From positions 1-64,000 of the forward strand of contig SVRM01000003.1 in the NCBI GenBank assembly GCA_015064785.1: a stretch of DNA of 64,000 bases, read 5' to 3'. The first letter of the stretch is position 1, and every line of letters begins with the position of its first letter. The notes under the pieces were generated by a model. The model made no database searches, was not told the origin of the DNA, and saw only the letters and a list, made by a program, of their open reading frames with translations. The stretch is from Oscillospiraceae bacterium. Lineage in GTDB: Bacteria > Bacillota > Clostridia > Oscillospirales > CAG-272. Shown here in pieces: positions 62,204 through 64,000 of the stretch. The translations under genes and the position numbers were made by a program.

Positions 62204-62815
62204 ATGAGCAAATGCATCGTTCTGGATGCCGGACACGGAAGATACGGCAATCCGTACCCGACCATCGAAGGTAAATACGAAGGTACACAGAATTTCATTT
62301 ACGCCGGAAAGCTGGCATCCCGTCTCAAAGCCGCCGGCTTTACCGTACTTCTCACGCGTCCGGACATTGACGACGATCCCCAGCTTTCCGAACGCGGTGC
62401 GCTGGCAGGCAAAAACAACGCCATTCTGTTTCTGTCCCTGCATTCCAACGCGCCGGGATCATCAACCCCGCCGGAGCGTTATCCGCTGGTGCGTGGTGTC
62501 ATGACGTTCTATTCGCTGACCGCAAGAGAGGAAAACGCGCCGTTTGCCGCAGAACTCAATGCCATCGCCGCCGAGGTCATGCAGAGTGACAACCGCGGCA
62601 TTATGATCCGTGAATATCCCGGAGTTCCGGAAGATGATTACTACGGCGTCATCCGTGCGGCTGCCAAAAGCGGCTGCCGTCAGGCCTTTCTGATCGAACA
62701 CGGCTTCCACACCAACATCGACGACGCGACATTTTTAACCACCGATGCCTGTCTTGATGCGCTTGCCGATGCCGAAGCAGCTGTGATTATCCGCCATTTC
62801 GGTTCATTGACATAG
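62204..62815 (+). CDS. N-acetylmuramoyl-L-alanine amidase (Amidase_3)
   Basis: A 203-residue zinc amidase that cuts between muramic acid and the stem peptide. Zinc ligands and catalytic Glu are visible: LDAGHGRYG, EGKYEGTQNFIYA (Glu ligand), LFLSLHSNA and AFLIEHGFHTN (catalytic Glu). There is no signal peptide or cell-wall binding domain, so secretion is not evident; release by lysis or a mother-cell role is possible. Start ATG at 62204 follows AAAGGAGGAAAACCC. Own promoter at 62130-62158. Confidence 0.9.
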   Translation: MSKCIVLDAGHGRYGNPYPTIEGKYEGTQNFIYAGKLASRLKAAGFTVLLTRPDIDDDPQLSERGALAGKNNAILFLSLHSNAPGSSTPPERYPLVRGVMTFYSLTAREENAPFAAELNAIAAEVMQSDNRGIMIREYPGVPEDDYYGVIRAAAKSGCRQAFLIEHGFHTNIDDATFLTTDACLDALADAEAAVIIRHFGSLT

Positions 62816-62876
62816 GATCTCCCCATGGAAGTTGTTCCTGTTTTTCATTTTCCGGGCAGAAATTTTCATTTTTCTC

Positions 62877-62905
62877 TTGTAATTTCTTTTGGAATATGGT
62901 ATAAT
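62877..62905 (+). promoter_or_regulatory. tRNA-Gln promoter
   Basis: TTGTAA (62877-62882) and TATAAT (62900-62905), 17 bp apart. Confidence 0.7.
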
Positions 62906-62923
62906 AATGGAACAGTTTCCTAT

Positions 62924-63000
62924 TGGGGTATCGCCAAGTCGGTTAAGGCACAAGACTTTGACTCTTGTATTCGCAGGTTCGAGTCCCGCTACCCCAGCCA
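62924..63000 (+). tRNA. tRNA-Gln (anticodon UUG), CCA encoded
   Basis: Cloverleaf: acceptor TGGGGTA with TACCCCA, D arm GCC...GGC, anticodon stem CAAGA/TCTTG with loop CTTTGAC (anticodon TTG), T loop TTCGAGT, discriminator G and encoded CCA. The T stem GCAGG/CCCGC has one A-C mismatch. A terminator follows directly. Confidence 0.95.
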
Positions 63001-63001
63001 T

Positions 63002-63038
63002 AAAAGAAGGAATCGCCGCAGGCGGTTCCTTCTTTTAT
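63002..63038 (+). terminator. tRNA-Gln terminator
   Basis: AAAAGAAGGAA (63002-63012) pairs with TTCCTTCTTTT (63026-63036), with an inner GCC/GGC; it begins two bases after the CCA end. Confidence 0.85.
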
Positions 63039-63072
63039 CTTTGGAGTGGTGGGACTATACTACCTACGACAG

Positions 63073-63119
63073 AAAGAATTTCCACAGGAAATTCTTTTGC
63101 GGAACCGAAGCGGTTCCGC
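63073..63119. repeat. Two adjacent short palindromes
   Basis: AAAGAATTTCC/GGAAATTCTTT (63073-63097, three-base loop) and GCGGAACCG/CGGTTCCGC (63099-63119, three-base loop). They lie between the tRNA and the copy of its 3' end and have the same architecture as the array at 19509-19725. Confidence 0.8.
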
Positions 63120-63127
63120 GGCAGGTC

Positions 63128-63149
63128 TTCGAGTCCCGCTACCCCAGCC
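63128..63149 (+). repeat. Second copy of the tRNA-Gln 3' end
   Basis: These 22 bases repeat 62978-62999 exactly (T loop, T stem and acceptor strand), and GCAGGT just upstream is also shared after a two-base insertion. It could be an old attachment site duplicate or a partial tRNA duplication; no integrase gene is seen before the window ends. Confidence 0.85.
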
Positions 63150-63160
63150 CCTTTTCAACA

Positions 63161-63338
63161 AAATTTGCCCTTCGGGCAAGTGAAATCGCTTCGCTGTGAA
63201 ATATTTGCTCCGCAAATGTGCAATATTCGCTGACGCGAATGTGGGCAAATTTCAGTTCATATGGTGACCGGCGGGAGCCATATTTCACAATGTGCGTAAG
63301 CACATTATTTCACATTCGGAGCAAGCCGAATATTTCAC
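63161..63338. repeat. Symmetric palindrome array with GTGAAAT/ATTTCAC spacers
   Basis: On the left, three units start with GTGAAAT or GTGCAAT (63180, 63196, 63218); the second and third carry hairpins ATTTGC/GCAAAT and ATTCGC/GCGAAT. On the right, three units end with ATTTCAC (63282, 63307, 63332), each preceded by a hairpin (CATATGG or ATATGG/CCATAT, AATGTGC/GCACATT, ATTCGG/CCGAAT). AAATTTGCCC (63161-63170) pairs with GGGCAAATTT (63243-63252), closing the left half; TTGCCC/GGGCAA lies inside. Frames crossing the array are not considered genes. Confidence 0.8.
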
Positions 63339-63458
63339 GAAATCTTTCAGGTCAAATGTTTTCGAAATTTTGCAGATGCATTTGGGGTTTGCAGACAGAT
63401 TTGAACCTGCGAAAAAATTTTTTCAATCGTCATGTACATCCACTCTCTCTATGGTATA

Positions 63459-63487
63459 TGGACAAAGAAATAATAGTATGGTAGAAT
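63459..63487 (+). promoter_or_regulatory. Promoter of the last XRE gene
   Basis: TGGACA (63459-63464) and TAGAAT (63482-63487), 17 bp apart. Confidence 0.55.
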
Positions 63488-63512
63488 AATACCACAACAG
63501 AGGAGGTGCGAT

Positions 63513-64000
63513 ATGATTTATCAAACAATCGGCAAAAACATAAAACAACTCAGACAAGAACGAGGAATGACGCAAAGCGAACTCGCCGACCGTTTATTTG
63601 TTTCACCGCAAATGGTTTCTCGATATGAAAACAACAGTGCGGCTCCCGATGTTGCTATGCTTGCCAAAATAAGCTCCATCTTTCAGGTTTCGCTTGATGT
63701 TCTTTGCGGTCTTGATAACACTTCAAAAGATCGCTGTATTAACTACCTTATAGAAAAATACGCTGATAAAACATACGATTCTTTTGCGGTTCTCAATGAA
63801 AAGTACGAAAACTTTTTAAGGGAAGCAAGTGACGTATTGTACGATGATAGAGTAATGAAAATCCAACTTTTGCTTCTCATAAATTTACATGACAATATTG
63901 AGAACAACAAACATCATCGTGAAATCAACGAGAAAATATTCGAATGTACCTCCCGTATTTTAGACATTTCACGTGACGACGAACTACGCAGTTTTGCCAA
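63513..64000 (+). CDS. XRE-family regulator, 3' end outside window
   Basis: The frame opens with ATG at 63513 behind AGAGGAGGTGCGAT and stays open to the window edge (162 codons seen). Residues 6-62 are a Cro/C1 helix-turn-helix (IGKNIKQLRQERGMTQSELA, then FVSPQMVSRYENNSAAPDVA), followed by a helical region (KTYDSFAVLNEKYENFLREA). Base use is clearly more AT-rich than in the neighbouring genes, which suggests recent acquisition. It lies downstream of a tRNA and a tRNA-end repeat, a common place for integrated elements. Confidence 0.85.
   Translation, partial: MIYQTIGKNIKQLRQERGMTQSELADRLFVSPQMVSRYENNSAAPDVAMLAKISSIFQVSLDVLCGLDNTSKDRCINYLIEKYADKTYDSFAVLNEKYENFLREASDVLYDDRVMKIQLLLLINLHDNIENNKHHREINEKIFECTSRILDISRDDELRSFA

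Noticed and set aside
63128-63149. Second complete tRNA gene
   Set aside because: Only the T arm and acceptor 3' strand are repeated; no D arm, anticodon arm or 5' acceptor strand matches.

Overview
The window looks like chromosomal DNA of an anaerobic, spore-forming Clostridium-class Firmicute, most likely a gut member of the Oscillospiraceae/Ruminococcaceae group. This is an inference from content. There is a dipicolinate synthase pair (dpaA-dpaB), two CotH-type proteins, a split GlgC/GlgD glycogen system, a glycyl radical enzyme, many cytosolic glycoside hydrolases and several XRE regulators. Promoters are classical sigma-A type with 17 bp spacers, ribosome binding sites are strong (GGAGG-like), and coding DNA is moderately GC-rich.

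Layout. 1-3213: a DUF2442 gene running in from the left edge, a small XRE regulator, a structured repeat, an ECF sigma/anti-sigma pair and aroQ. 3425-7974: a MarR regulator followed by a heterodimeric ABC exporter. 8049-14210: three XRE regulators and a two-gene glycosidase operon; two of the regulators lie behind a 274 bp tandem duplication carrying the same promoter and the same DNA-binding domain but different C-termini. 14279-19476: DUF4358 lipoprotein, SGNH hydrolase, MazF/EndoA-type RNase and an HD/thiN/HAD operon whose leader holds an array of perfect palindromes. 19886-28177: dpaA-dpaB, an aldo-keto reductase, cysE-cysS and two tandem CotH proteins. 28489-41016: a GH20-like protein and DUF4886 protein, the copper module csoR-copA, a glucosamine-6-phosphate deaminase-like gene with a cytosolic GH9 enzyme, and a five-gene operon of two sugar isomerases, a membrane protein, a sialidase-fold protein and a metallophosphoesterase. 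41107-52720: a glycogen cluster (glgB, glgC, glgD, glgA, a lipoprotein, glgP, a GH13 enzyme). 52992-62815: GH31, an orphan sugar-binding lipoprotein, a glycyl radical enzyme, a nucleotidyltransferase with an eroded phosphomutase half, a DUF308 membrane protein and an amidase. 62924-64000: tRNA-Gln, a second copy of its 3' end, a symmetric palindrome array and an AT-rich XRE regulator cut by the window edge.

How the genes work together. The glycogen cluster is a full store-and-release set: GlgC/GlgD make ADP-glucose, GlgA elongates, GlgB branches, and GlgP plus the GH13 enzyme degrade. The scattered GH9, GH20-like, GH31, GH43-like, GH63-like and sialidase-fold proteins mostly lack signal peptides, which suggests intracellular processing of imported oligosaccharides. 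CsoR represses its own operon through a G/C-tract palindrome placed between -35 and -10, and copA carries a C-terminal CopZ-like domain with its own ribosome binding site in frame.

The least explained parts are non-coding: three hairpin-rich elements (701-832, 19509-19725, 63161-63338), each of different sequence, one of them inside a transcribed leader and one just downstream of a tRNA. No CRISPR array, rRNA, complete insertion sequence or phage structural gene was seen.
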